Positions 23,020 through 32,033 of a stretch of DNA of 57,615 nucleotides are shown here, in pieces. The stretch covers positions 1-57,615 of the forward strand of contig JBBRQD010000024.1 of assembly GCA_038227045.1 (NCBI GenBank), given 5' to 3'. Below the pieces are notes generated by a model. The model saw only the letters and a program-made list of their open reading frames with translations, did not search any database and was not told the origin of the DNA. The DNA comes from JANXLS01 sp038227045 (GTDB lineage: Bacteria > Planctomycetota > SZUA-567 > H5-PLA8). A program made the translations under genes and the position numbers. Every line of letters starts with the position of its first letter. Positions within the stretch are counted from its first letter, which is position 1.

Positions 23020-26000
23020 TTCGCGCCTCCATTCTTCCTGTCCTTTTTCTTTTTGTCATTTTCGGACGCATCGAGAGGTGGTGCATCGGCCGGTTTGTCG
23101 CTGAGCGGCTGATCCGCGGCAGCGGCCGGGGGAATCTCGTGCGCATTCGTCACCGGCGGTTCGGGCGGAATTTCTGGCTCAACGGCTGCGGCTTTCACTT
23201 CAACGGGCATCACTGCATCCGGGCCGGGGGCGTCTTCCAAGAATGGATCCGGCGCGCGCGCGATCACTTCCTCGCGCCAGTTTCTGTATGCCGAAATTGC
23301 TTTCACAATCAGGAAGAATACCGCGAGCAAAATTCCCGCCGTGTACAAGCTGCGCGGAATCTCGCCGAAATCGCTGGTGCACAGCCAATTCCAGCACATC
23401 GGAATAAAGATGAGTCCCGCGCAAATCCACACCGGCGAGAAGCGCCGCTTTCGGATGAGAAACCAGCCGCCCGCAAATGCGGCGATGACCAGCAGCACGT
23501 CCAGCAGCGTGAACAATTTCCGGTCGCAATACGACAGCGACACAGTCCCGCGCGGTGCGAGAGTCCGGAAGCGGAATTGTTTGCCCATCGTCGTAAACGA
23601 ATCGTTGATCCCCGATACGGACGGCAGACTCGCCAGATTTCCATCCGCGACCGGCTGCCGCACCGGCGATGCAATCGACTGCTTGATCCACTCAAACGTG
23701 TTCGACGTGACGTCCCCGTAATCGCGGCGGTGCAGCGTCCCACCGAAACCGAAGTATGCGTAGTCCTCCGGCACATATAGATCCACCTCGATCTTATTGA
23801 CCGGCGGCGCGGACAGCCCCGGCGCGCCCAGAACTTCCGGCGTTTGCACTTCCAGCCCGCCGAACCAGCCCATCCGCGTCGGAGTCGACTCAATCGGCGC
23901 CGCGTACACGATGCGCACCCAAAACGGCGTGGCTCCGGACGCGAGCTTGAAGAGCGTCCCGCCGTCCTCTTCGCGCTTCAGCGGGCTGACGCTGACCCCG
24001 TTCACCGCCGCCCCGCGAACGGTGGCGTTTTTCGGCAGCGCCAGCGCCAGATACTGTTCGCCGCGCGCGTTCTCGACATACAATTCCAGATTCACGGTCA
24101 GCCGTTTTTCGTCGGAGACGACGAACGTCGCGCGCATCAAATCGATGATCGTGCTCGAGACTTCCACCGCCACGTGGCGCGTCAATTTTAAGGTGAGCGA
24201 GCGCTCACCTTGCGTGTAACTGTACGCCAGATAGACGTTCGCGGCACCGGCCGACGGCCGCATTTCCGGCGGCAGATTCACCGCGTCGAGCCGCGTCAGA
24301 TTCGTCGATTCCGGCTTGATTTCGAGCGCGCTTTCCTTACGCACCGCGATATAGCCCGTCTGGCTGCTCACGTCTTCCGCGCGAATGTCGGGAATCGCGA
24401 TGTCCTGCGGCTTTTCCGGCTCAAGCCCCTTGAAGCTCTCCTTATAAAGGATATCGACGACCACGAGATCGAGCGTTTTCTCCTGCAGCAGAATCTCCCA
24501 TTTGCTGCGACCGTTCGCGTCGCTGACTTTGCGCTTCTCCTTCATCCCCGCGCATTTCACATCGACCAGTTTGTCATCAAGCGAACTGGGCATGCTGAAG
24601 GCCATCTTGTCCGTGCCGGCATACACAATGAAATAGCCGAGCTTGTGCCGCATCTCGAAGCCGGATTCGGTGACCACGATTGTGTGCAAACCGTTGACGC
24701 GAATTTCGGTCTGGCGGCGCTCGATGGCCACTTTTACCGAGGCCGGCTGCGCGGTGTACGAATACGCCAGCGGCAGATCGAAATCCTGCGGCAGTTGCGC
24801 GAGCAGCCCCGTCTTGACGAGTTCCTGAACATTCGCGGAGGTCATCTTGTTTCGTTCGCCGGTCGTCAGTTTAAACGCTTTCGGCGCGCTGACTCCGAAG
24901 ACGCCGGCGTCCTGCTGGGTTCCGAGGACTTGAACTGTTTCGAGCGTCAGTTCGCCTGCGGCGGCGCGCCCCGGTCCAGCGAGGACGAATGGCACTCGAA
25001 AGTTTCCGATGGCTTTATTTTTCAGATTGACGGTCAGGATTTTTTCGGCGCCTTGAACCACGGTTTGAAAATCTTCGATTGTCTGCGGATCGCCGACGGA
25101 GACGACGCGCCAACGTTCGGGGAATTTCAATTTCACCGTGAAGATGCCGACTTTCGAAATCGTGTAATCGACCCAGCCGGTCAGCGTGTCCTCTTCGATC
25201 CCGATGATCGCGACCGATTTTACGCTGGATTGAATCTGCGGCAAAATCGTCTCGATCTTCAACGCCAGCGCGAGTGGATGCGCGACGTAGCGGAAGCTCG
25301 CGAGCAGATTGGCCGCACGCAAGCCCTCGGGCAATTCGCGCGCGTCGATCTGGCTGAGGCCTGTTGAATTTTCGACTCGCACGCGCAGCCCAGCGTCGTG
25401 GCTCACTGTGACGAAGCCGTCTTCGCGCAGCGCGTCCACGGCGACCGGAAACGAAATGTCGAGTTTTTCGGGCGTCTTTTCGAGAATGCGTTCGAAGCGC
25501 AGCACCAGCGAAAACGTGTCGCGCACCGGCGCGTGCAGTTGAACGGTCAGCACGCCGTCCTTCTCGGTCCAATCGCGGATTTCGCGGTTGCCCGTCACCG
25601 ACAGCGTGCGCATGTCCGCCGGCATCTTGATGCGAAACGCATCTTCTTCGTTGCTCTCGATACGGTAATTAATCGACGTGTCGATGTGCAGAATGCGCTC
25701 GCCCAATTTCACCGCGGCGCCCTGCGACGCGATCACGATGGCCTTGCCTTTTTCGGTTTTTCCGGAGGGCGGCATCCACGCCACCGACACCTGGCTGGCG
25801 TTGCCCACGAACGCCAGAACCTTTGTCGAATTCCCATCCGGCGTCGCGACGGTCGCGGCCATTTTGGGCTGGACATCCACGCGCAGATCTTTTTCCGGGA
25901 TCGTGATTTCAAGGCGCGACACGGCCGTTGGCGGGATGCCGAATTCGATGCGCCGCTGGCCGGGCTTGAGGTCCACGCGCACGGAGAACGCCAAGGTGAG

Positions 26001-26477
26001 CGTATACTCACCCGGCTTCGGCAGCACCAGCGTGTAGCCGTCGCCTTTGGGCGCGAAGACGGCCAGCGGGTCGCTGACCGTGGCCGTTTCGATCGCCACA
26101 TTTTTCAGCGGCAGAACTATTTCGCTCCAATTTTTTCCGAGCGCGCGCACCTTGTATGTGACTTCGAAGCGCACCGCGTTTTCGCTCGCCACGCCCACAT
26201 ACGTGCCGCCCGCGATAACTGCGTCGGCGGGGGGCTTGATTTCTTCCGGCGTCTTTTCTTTCGGCTGGCCGGCGTTCCAGAGTTTTAGGAATTCTTCGTA
26301 TGGAAGGAAGACTCCGCGACCTTCTTTTTCGAATGTTTCCTTTAGTTTTTCATAAGGGACGTAGACGGTGCGTTCGCGGATTAGCACTTTTGATGGCGGG
26401 CCGTCGGGTTCTTCGCCGGAGATTAAATTGAAGGCGGCGGCGGCGAAAATTAGTCCCACGATAATGAGTGAACGCAT
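23016..26477 (-). CDS. Large membrane-anchored protein, single-unit paralog of the next gene
   Basis: 1,153 residues. Signal peptide (MRSLIIVGLIFAAAAFN), then two YVPY-type motifs (TVYVPYEKLKETF and VFLPYEEFLKLW, about residues 38-72). A long beta-rich region without known enzyme motifs follows, then IEVDLYVPEDYAYFGFGG (near 900), about four membrane helices (about 985-1080) and an acidic, proline/lysine-rich cytosolic tail ending KKKKDRKNGGAK. The ATG at 26477 has AAAGGA upstream; the frame extends to 26519 without support. It overlaps the downstream giant gene by 4 bp and follows the anti-sigma/vWA gene by about 170 bp of palindromic repeats. Family not recognised; the repeated architecture with the neighbour is visible by eye. 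Confidence 0.8.
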   Translation of the reverse strand: MRSLIIVGLIFAAAAFNLISGEEPDGPPSKVLIRERTVYVPYEKLKETFEKEGRGVFLPYEEFLKLWNAGQPKEKTPEEIKPPADAVIAGGTYVGVASENAVRFEVTYKVRALGKNWSEIVLPLKNVAIETATVSDPLAVFAPKGDGYTLVLPKPGEYTLTLAFSVRVDLKPGQRRIEFGIPPTAVSRLEITIPEKDLRVDVQPKMAATVATPDGNSTKVLAFVGNASQVSVAWMPPSGKTEKGKAIVIASQGAAVKLGERILHIDTSINYRIESNEEDAFRIKMPADMRTLSVTGNREIRDWTEKDGVLTVQLHAPVRDTFSLVLRFERILEKTPEKLDISFPVAVDALREDGFVTVSHDAGLRVRVENSTGLSQIDARELPEGLRAANLLASFRYVAHPLALALKIETILPQIQSSVKSVAIIGIEEDTLTGWVDYTISKVGIFTVKLKFPERWRVVSVGDPQTIEDFQTVVQGAEKILTVNLKNKAIGNFRVPFVLAGPGRAAAGELTLETVQVLGTQQDAGVFGVSAPKAFKLTTGERNKMTSANVQELVKTGLLAQLPQDFDLPLAYSYTAQPASVKVAIERRQTEIRVNGLHTIVVTESGFEMRHKLGYFIVYAGTDKMAFSMPSSLDDKLVDVKCAGMKEKRKVSDANGRSKWEILLQEKTLDLVVVDILYKESFKGLEPEKPQDIAIPDIRAEDVSSQTGYIAVRKESALEIKPESTNLTRLDAVNLPPEMRPSAGAANVYLAYSYTQGERSLTLKLTRHVAVEVSSTIIDLMRATFVVSDEKRLTVNLELYVENARGEQYLALALPKNATVRGAAVNGVSVSPLKREEDGGTLFKLASGATPFWVRIVYAAPIESTPTRMGWFGGLEVQTPEVLGAPGLSAPPVNKIEVDLYVPEDYAYFGFGGTLHRRDYGDVTSNTFEWIKQSIASPVRQPVADGNLASLPSVSGINDSFTTMGKQFRFRTLAPRGTVSLSYCDRKLFTLLDVLLVIAAFAGGWFLIRKRRFSPVWICAGLIFIPMCWNWLCTSDFGEIPRSLYTAGILLAVFFLIVKAISAYRNWREEVIARAPDPFLEDAPGPDAVMPVEVKAAAVEPEIPPEPPVTNAHEIPPAAAADQPLSDKPADAPPLDASENDKKKKDRKNGGAK

Positions 26478-26527
26478 GATGATCCTTTGTCTGCTCTTGA
26501 TTGATTTTGACTGGCGCATCGCACTTT

Positions 26528-26646
26528 TTAGTTCGCCCTTTCAGGGCTTTGGTTTGTCAATCGCTTTCTACCCAGGGCTACACGCCCTGGGCTTTAGAAG
26601 TTCGCCCCTTTGGGGCTGAAAACGTGCCGGCGAGACGCCGGCGGTA
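26528..26646. repeat. Cluster of short palindromes between operon genes
   Basis: Four hairpins lie side by side: GCCCTTTCAGGGC (26534-26546), CCCAGGGC-TACAC-GCCCTGGG (26571-26591), GCCCCTTTGGGGC (near 26603) and CCGGCG-AGA-CGCCGG (near 26628). The first and third are AGTTCGCCCCTTTGGGGC-type modules also present at 30795. The cluster fills the gap between the vWA gene and the first giant gene and could adjust their relative expression. Confidence 0.75.
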
Positions 26647-26650
26647 CGGA

Positions 26651-29600
26651 TTATTTCAAAATCTCGCACTTCCATTTTGTTACGCTTAGGCGTTGGGCGC
26701 GGGCTACCAGGTCACGGACTTCCTGGCATTCCGGTTTTGCTTTGAATTCGTTGGGCAGACGGTCTAGTTCCGCGAGCACTTCCGCGTAGGAACCTTGGCG
26801 CGTCCATTTGCTGTCGCGTAGCAATTCGGCGAAACGCGCGACGCAGGCTAGGAAGCGGAAATCGGGGGAGGCTTTTGCGGCTGGGCCGGCGTAGATGCCT
26901 TGCTCCAGCGGGTAATTGCGCTCGACGACTTCGAGGCGCGGACTGCCCGCGTCTTTCCAGCGCAGGTACACTTTGCCCAGCGCGCCGTGCACGCCGGACT
27001 GGCGCACGATTTCGTAGAAGACGGTCACCAGCGTGTCGTGCGTCACGTCGCCGGAATCGATCTTGTCGTTGCGGAAATCCTTGTCGGCGATCTTGCGTTT
27101 TTCGTAGCCCAGCAAGCGGTAGCTCTTGACCGTGTCGCTGTCGAAATCGACCTGCACCTTCGCGTCGCGGGCGAGGACGTTGAGATGCGGCGGGAGCTTT
27201 TGCGTGAGAATGGTTTGGGCTTCGGCGAGCGTGTCGGCGAAATGGCAGCTTCCGTTTCCGTTGTCGGCAAGCGTGCGCATCATGGGGTCGTTGATCTTGC
27301 CCATGCCGACGCCGATCGTCGAGAGATCGATGCCGCGCGAGGCGAAAATCTTGACCAGCTTCAGGATTTCGTCCGGCCCTTTTTCGCCGACGTTGGCCAC
27401 GCCGTCGCTGAAGAGAATCATGCGGTTGACGGCGTTGGTGGCGTAGGCTTCGTCGGCCATGCGGTAGCCGAGATTCAAGCCGGTTTCGACGTTTGTCGAA
27501 CCGCGGGCGCTCATCGAATCGATGGCGTCGAGGATGCGCTGCTTCTGGCTGGCCTGCGTGCGCGGCAGCACCAATTCGGACTGGTCGCGGAAACCGACGA
27601 TGCTGACGGCGTCCTCCGGTTGCAGCGATTCGACGAGTGTGGTCAGCGCCTGTTTCACCAGCGCCAGTCGGCTCATGACGTGGTTCACGCCCGCGGGTTT
27701 GCTCATTGAGCCGGACGTATCGACGACGAAGGTGAGCATCGCCGGCTTGCGTTCGCCGGGGCGCGCGGCGCGCGATTTGATGCCGATCTTGAGCAGTTCG
27801 CGCGAGTGCTGGTTGTTGACGATCAGGGCCGATGCGAGTTGCGCCGCGTCGCGCGATTGGATTGGCGAATCGATGAATGGCGATTGGGCGGATTCGGCGA
27901 AGACGCCGAAGGCTTCGTCGCCCTGGACTTGATAGGCCTGCTTGAAATAATTCAGGAACTCTTCGACTTTTACGCTGCCGGGGTCGGGCAGTTTTTCGCT
28001 GCGCAGCGCGGCGCGGGCGAGCGTGTAGGCGGCGGTGTCCACGTCCAGGCCGAAGGTCGAAAGATGATCGCGCGCGCAATCGACGAAGGGGCGCGTGCCG
28101 TATTTGGTGACGTAATCGTCTTCGTCCAGGCCTTCGTCGGTGAGCGGCACGGGGTGGACGACATCGGGGCGGCGGAAGAATTGCGCGAGTGTGAGTTTGG
28201 GGTTTTCGTCGCGCAAGGCGCGGTAGCCGCGGAGGGAGAGTTCGGCAGCGTCGAGGGATTTGGAATTCCAATCCGCCGGTTTTACCTGAACTTGATACTC
28301 TACGTCTTTGAGTGTTGCGGGCACTTTTTCGTCCGCACCCGATAATGGGGACTCGCCTACTTGGCGCGTGCGTGTTTCGAAGACTGGCGGGACAAATTCG
28401 ACGGCGGGCGTTTTTGCCTGCTCTTGTCCATTCGCTTGAGCTGCATTTGCATCCAGACCGCGGGGAACACTATTCAGGAATGCGTCTTTCACGCCTGTGG
28501 CGGTCGCGGCTCCTCTTTTTTGTGCAATTTCCTGATTGAAGAAAAGCTCGACCGTGTCGGTCTCTGTTGTCTTGCCCTGTGCTTCAACGGACTTTTTCGC
28601 TGGGGCAACATTGAGGCCCGACATCGATGTGCCGATCGTTTCGAGGAAATCTTTATCGCCCGGCTTGGCGATAATTCCCAGGGATTGCGCATTTATCCTT
28701 CCGTCGTCGGATTTCTTGGCTTTCTTTTGATCGACGAGGCCTTCCGATTCCACAATCCGCTTTATTGTGACTTCCGTTTCATCTTCGTTCAGACTTGTGA
28801 TGCCGCCTTTTTTCTCATTCAGGCTTTGAAACTCTTTTTTGTCGCTGGGAAGCCGGTTTTGACTTACTCCTTGCTGGGTACTTGGGGAATCTGAGGCTCT
28901 GTCGTACGAGTACCGCGTCGCGGGGTCGGAGGGCGGCGTCAATCCTGGTCCGCTACCATTTAGGTACGCTCCGAATTGCGTGCTTTGGCCCAATGGATCC
29001 ACGGTTGCGGTCCCTTTTCCATCACCGTTGATTAGGCCGCTTTTGGGTTCGCTTGGAGCGGCGGGATCGCTGGGCTGGCCACCTTGTATTGTGGCATACG
29101 CGGAGGAATTGAGGGGTGTTGTGCCGCCGACTGGAGTGGTCGCAACGATCACCGGTTTCGCCGGTTGCTGCGGCGCGTTGCTGTCCAAGCTGAACGCAAC
29201 GACTGGAGGGCGGGGAATTGAACTTGGTGGCGGAGGCGGGGTCTCCGCTGCCGGTCGGATTATATATCTGAGTGCCACAACCGGTTCTGGAAGTGTCGTC
29301 AAAGCAGGCTTTTTCATTGGATCGCGTTTGGCTACATCGTCAAAGAGGTAATCTTGATCGAGGGCGGACGTTTCGCCGGGTGGCGGGAGTTTGTATCCGG
29401 ACGCCGGGGCTTTGGAATTCTTGCCGGTGATGGTTGCGGTTCGCCCTTCTTGCGCTTTTTCAGGAAGAGCCGTTTCATCGTCCAGTTTCGACACCTTTTC
29501 ATCGAGCGTCCGCGACAACTGTTCCGTAACTTGGGCATTTTGATGCGCGAGCTGCTTGTTGAGTTCTTCGACGCTTTGCCCCTGACCTGGCGACTTGCTT

Positions 29601-30772
29601 TCTCCGTCTTGCCTGCGAATCGTATCGTCTTTGGCCGCAAGAGCCACGTCCTTGTGCGCTGGCGCGGCGGGGGAAGCGGGTTTATTGTCTGGTTTGGGCG
29701 CCAACTCATTAGCTGCGAACCCTTCGGGTTCTTTAGCCGCTTCCTCTTTTAGGCCTCCATGACGTTTGACGTCAAGACGCCTGCCGCCGCCCGAGCGGTT
29801 GCCAAATGTCCCGCGTCCCGCTTCGCCATCCACGCCGTTAGTGATTCCGCCGACCGATCCTGGCGATTTCGCTCCCGGGGTTTTCGTGGCTGTTGCGCCG
29901 ATCATGTCGTCCAACGCCTTGCCGCCATTTCCGCCGCCGCCTGCGGCGATCTCTTTGTCGTTTATCACGCCTTTGCGATCGTGAAAAAAAAGGTCCGGTG
30001 CTTCAAATGCGTTATTCAATTCGGGGCGATCGAGTCTTTCGAAATGATCGCTTAGCTCGGCTTTTTTCAGAAGGTCCGCGGGAATCTCGACGCCTTTAGG
30101 AACGGGGCTCTGTGGACCGGTTTGGATTGGCTGTACACCGAGAGTAATTTGACCATCGTATACTCTTGGCGATGTACTGCTGGCGGAAATATTTGGAGCC
30201 TCCATTTTATCGACATCAACACGAGTGGTTCGCCTGACTGTCACGCCTGCTTCGTCAGCGGCTGCCGGGGCCGGAGTCGGCGCATTCTGCTCTTCCTTCA
30301 TGCGACTGTTTAAGGCTGCTCGGAGTCGTTCCGAGGTTTCTCCTCTTTCTCCGTAATGAATCGGCTGCATATCGCCTGACCGACCGGCAACCATCGCACT
30401 TCTCGAACTGTTCGTAAAAAACGCCGCAAACGACAAACACACAACTCCCACCATGACAATCGCGGCCACCGCGCTGAGTTTCCATTGCCAGCCGCCGACT
30501 TTCCGCGCCACAAATCCCAGTTGCCCGTTCCGCGCCGCGTCCAGCACTCGCTTCTTGCGCTGCTCTTCGAACACATAGGTTTTTCCGCCGTCGTTTAGCG
30601 CCGTCGCGAGCAGGCCCATTGTGGCGCGCAGAGCGTCCAATTCGTCGCGGCAGGCTGGACATTGGGCCAGATGGGTTTCCACTTCTTTCTTTCCGGCGGC
30701 GGAGAGATTTTCGAACAGGTAGGCGGTTAGCAGGTAGTCGAGGTGTTTATTGGGTGGGGCGTTGGGGGTCAT
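26651..30772 (-). CDS. Anti-sigma zinc finger - TM - YfbK-like von Willebrand A fusion
   Basis: 1,373 residues. Residues about 20-45 hold the anti-sigma zinc finger (HLAQCPACRDEL, HxxxCxxC), which binds an ECF sigma factor in the cytosol. One helix (about 98-120) crosses the membrane. A low-complexity, Pro/Gly/Gln-rich linker of about 700 residues follows. The distal part has the YfbK-type segment (LSTFGLDVDTAAYTLARAAL) and a vWA domain with an intact metal-ion-dependent adhesion motif, VVDTSGSMS (near 1015), then a C-terminal domain typical of YfbK relatives. So an extracytoplasmic ligand-binding module is joined to a cytosolic sigma inhibitor. The ATG at 30772 has GAAGGAA at good spacing. 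The ECF gene lies upstream on the same strand. Regulation of that sigma factor is inferred from fusion and context. Confidence 0.85.
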   Translation of the reverse strand: MTPNAPPNKHLDYLLTAYLFENLSAAGKKEVETHLAQCPACRDELDALRATMGLLATALNDGGKTYVFEEQRKKRVLDAARNGQLGFVARKVGGWQWKLSAVAAIVMVGVVCLSFAAFFTNSSRSAMVAGRSGDMQPIHYGERGETSERLRAALNSRMKEEQNAPTPAPAAADEAGVTVRRTTRVDVDKMEAPNISASSTSPRVYDGQITLGVQPIQTGPQSPVPKGVEIPADLLKKAELSDHFERLDRPELNNAFEAPDLFFHDRKGVINDKEIAAGGGGNGGKALDDMIGATATKTPGAKSPGSVGGITNGVDGEAGRGTFGNRSGGGRRLDVKRHGGLKEEAAKEPEGFAANELAPKPDNKPASPAAPAHKDVALAAKDDTIRRQDGESKSPGQGQSVEELNKQLAHQNAQVTEQLSRTLDEKVSKLDDETALPEKAQEGRTATITGKNSKAPASGYKLPPPGETSALDQDYLFDDVAKRDPMKKPALTTLPEPVVALRYIIRPAAETPPPPPSSIPRPPVVAFSLDSNAPQQPAKPVIVATTPVGGTTPLNSSAYATIQGGQPSDPAAPSEPKSGLINGDGKGTATVDPLGQSTQFGAYLNGSGPGLTPPSDPATRYSYDRASDSPSTQQGVSQNRLPSDKKEFQSLNEKKGGITSLNEDETEVTIKRIVESEGLVDQKKAKKSDDGRINAQSLGIIAKPGDKDFLETIGTSMSGLNVAPAKKSVEAQGKTTETDTVELFFNQEIAQKRGAATATGVKDAFLNSVPRGLDANAAQANGQEQAKTPAVEFVPPVFETRTRQVGESPLSGADEKVPATLKDVEYQVQVKPADWNSKSLDAAELSLRGYRALRDENPKLTLAQFFRRPDVVHPVPLTDEGLDEDDYVTKYGTRPFVDCARDHLSTFGLDVDTAAYTLARAALRSEKLPDPGSVKVEEFLNYFKQAYQVQGDEAFGVFAESAQSPFIDSPIQSRDAAQLASALIVNNQHSRELLKIGIKSRAARPGERKPAMLTFVVDTSGSMSKPAGVNHVMSRLALVKQALTTLVESLQPEDAVSIVGFRDQSELVLPRTQASQKQRILDAIDSMSARGSTNVETGLNLGYRMADEAYATNAVNRMILFSDGVANVGEKGPDEILKLVKIFASRGIDLSTIGVGMGKINDPMMRTLADNGNGSCHFADTLAEAQTILTQKLPPHLNVLARDAKVQVDFDSDTVKSYRLLGYEKRKIADKDFRNDKIDSGDVTHDTLVTVFYEIVRQSGVHGALGKVYLRWKDAGSPRLEVVERNYPLEQGIYAGPAAKASPDFRFLACVARFAELLRDSKWTRQGSYAEVLAELDRLPNEFKAKPECQEVRDLVARAQRLSVTKWKCEILK

Positions 30773-31073
30773 AGGTTTGTTCCTTCACACTCTTTAGTTC
30801 GCCCCTTTGGGGCTGGGACCGCCTGAAGGCGGAACTACGAACTTTGGGGCCTTTTGCTTTCTTTATCCAGGCCTGCGCCGGGGTACCGGCTCCGGCCTGG
30901 GCTATCTTAGTGCGCGTCTTTGGCGCTGAAGACGGGTTAGGTGGGGATTGGTTTTGCGATCCACGATTTCCCCCTCACCCGGCGAGCGAGTACGCTCGTC
31001 CGCCCTCTCCCCCGCTGGGGAGAGGGGTTGTGATCCCGAATTTATGGTCGTATTTACGTTCACAGTTCATCCT
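30773..31073. repeat. 301-bp intergenic region filled with palindromic modules
   Basis: No gene. It holds GCCCCTTTGGGGC (30800-30812), CCGCCTGAAGGCGG (30818-30831; same module as at 48397), a looser CCAGGCC...GGCCTGG pair (30865-30900), GAGCGAGTACGCTC (near 30985) and CCCTCTCCCCCGCTGGGGAGAGGG (about 31000-31025). These are composite intergenic repeats of the kind common in large-genome bacteria. The ribosome-binding site of the vWA gene lies at its edge. Confidence 0.75.
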
Positions 31074-31649
31074 TTAGACTTCTACTTTTACTTTTAGATC
31101 TTTCTGCAATTCCTGCATCGCTTGATGCAGTAGAAAGCCTACGTTTGTTGCGGTTAGTCCGGTTATTTCGGCGATTTCTTTGTAGCTCTTTTTTTCGCGG
31201 ACTTTCAGGATCATCAGTTCGCGCAGACGCGGGCGGAGGCGGTCGACGGCGTTGCGGGCTTCCTGGACGCGCTCCTCTGCCTCCGCGAGCGCGTCCGGGG
31301 CCGGCGTGGCGGTGTCGGCGATCTCCGCCATGCCCTGGATCGCGCGGCGTTCCGTGGCCTTTTTGCGCAGGCTGTCGATGCTTAGATCGCGCACCACTTT
31401 CAGCAGCCAGTTGCGGCCGCTGGCGTGGTTGTCCTCGTTCTTGAGCAGCCGTTGAGGATCTCGGGCGGCTCTTAAGAAGGCTTCCTGCACGATGTCCTGC
31501 GCGAGTGTCTCGTCGCGCAAGAATGCCGCTGCGAAGGACAACAGTGCGCTTTCGTGTCGGTCCACGAATTCGCCGAAGGCCATATTGTCCCTCCTTCCCG
31601 CATACGCTTCGATGAGTTGCCGGTCAGTCAAGCGCGCATTTCCTCTCAC
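31074..31649 (-). CDS. ECF-type RNA polymerase sigma factor
   Basis: 191 residues. Sigma region 2 spans about 25-100 (AFGEFVDRHESALLSFAA, AQDIVQEAFLRA, NWLLKVVRDLSIDSLRKK), which binds core polymerase and the -10 element. Region 4 spans about 135-190 (LRELMILKVREKKSYKEIAE, helix-turn-helix to the end) and binds the -35 element. The start is a GTG at 31649; a TTG six codons later has a better AGAGG spacing. The next gene encodes a zinc-finger anti-sigma fused to a vWA domain, the expected cognate partner. It probably directs transcription of this locus, but I could not identify a repeated promoter motif. Confidence 0.93.
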   Translation of the reverse strand: MRGNARLTDRQLIEAYAGRRDNMAFGEFVDRHESALLSFAAAFLRDETLAQDIVQEAFLRAARDPQRLLKNEDNHASGRNWLLKVVRDLSIDSLRKKATERRAIQGMAEIADTATPAPDALAEAEERVQEARNAVDRLRPRLRELMILKVREKKSYKEIAEITGLTATNVGFLLHQAMQELQKDLKVKVEV

Positions 31650-31740
31650 ATTTCATGATTAAACCGGAAGAGCGGACGGTTCATTAGACACTATTCTGAG
31701 GAATCTGGTGTGGAATTCAGGACAATACGATTTTTACGAT

Positions 31741-31859
31741 GGGTGCCAAGGAGCAGTACCCTGCTCCTTGCTGCTGAACACCGATTGACATACGAAATGA
31801 CGTTTCCTCTGAAATTGAGCGCGCAACAGCAAGGAGCAGGGTACTGCTCCTTGGCACCC
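31741..31859. repeat. Nested palindromic (REP/BIME-like) element, copy 2
   Basis: Perfect 33-bp inverted arms at 31741-31773 and 31827-31859, separated by 53 bp. Each arm starts GGGTGCCAAGGAGCAG and folds on itself (GGAGCAG-TACC-CTGCTCC). It differs from the copy at 16041 by paired changes (C to A and G to T) that keep the stem, evidence that structure matters. The 384-bp gap 31650-32033 between divergent genes contains this element and otherwise AT-rich DNA that must hold both promoters; I could not place them with confidence. Confidence 0.88.
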
Positions 31860-32033
31860 AGATTAACGGCATTTGATTCGCTATCTTGCTTCAAAATAAG
31901 GATTTGTGTTGGCATTTGCTTATACATGCTGGAATTCGCGACAACTTAACGCGCTTTTCGACGCAATTCTAATGGTTACTGCCTTTTAAGACGATAAAAT
32001 TGATTTGAGTTATATTTGCGGAGTGTTCTCATC

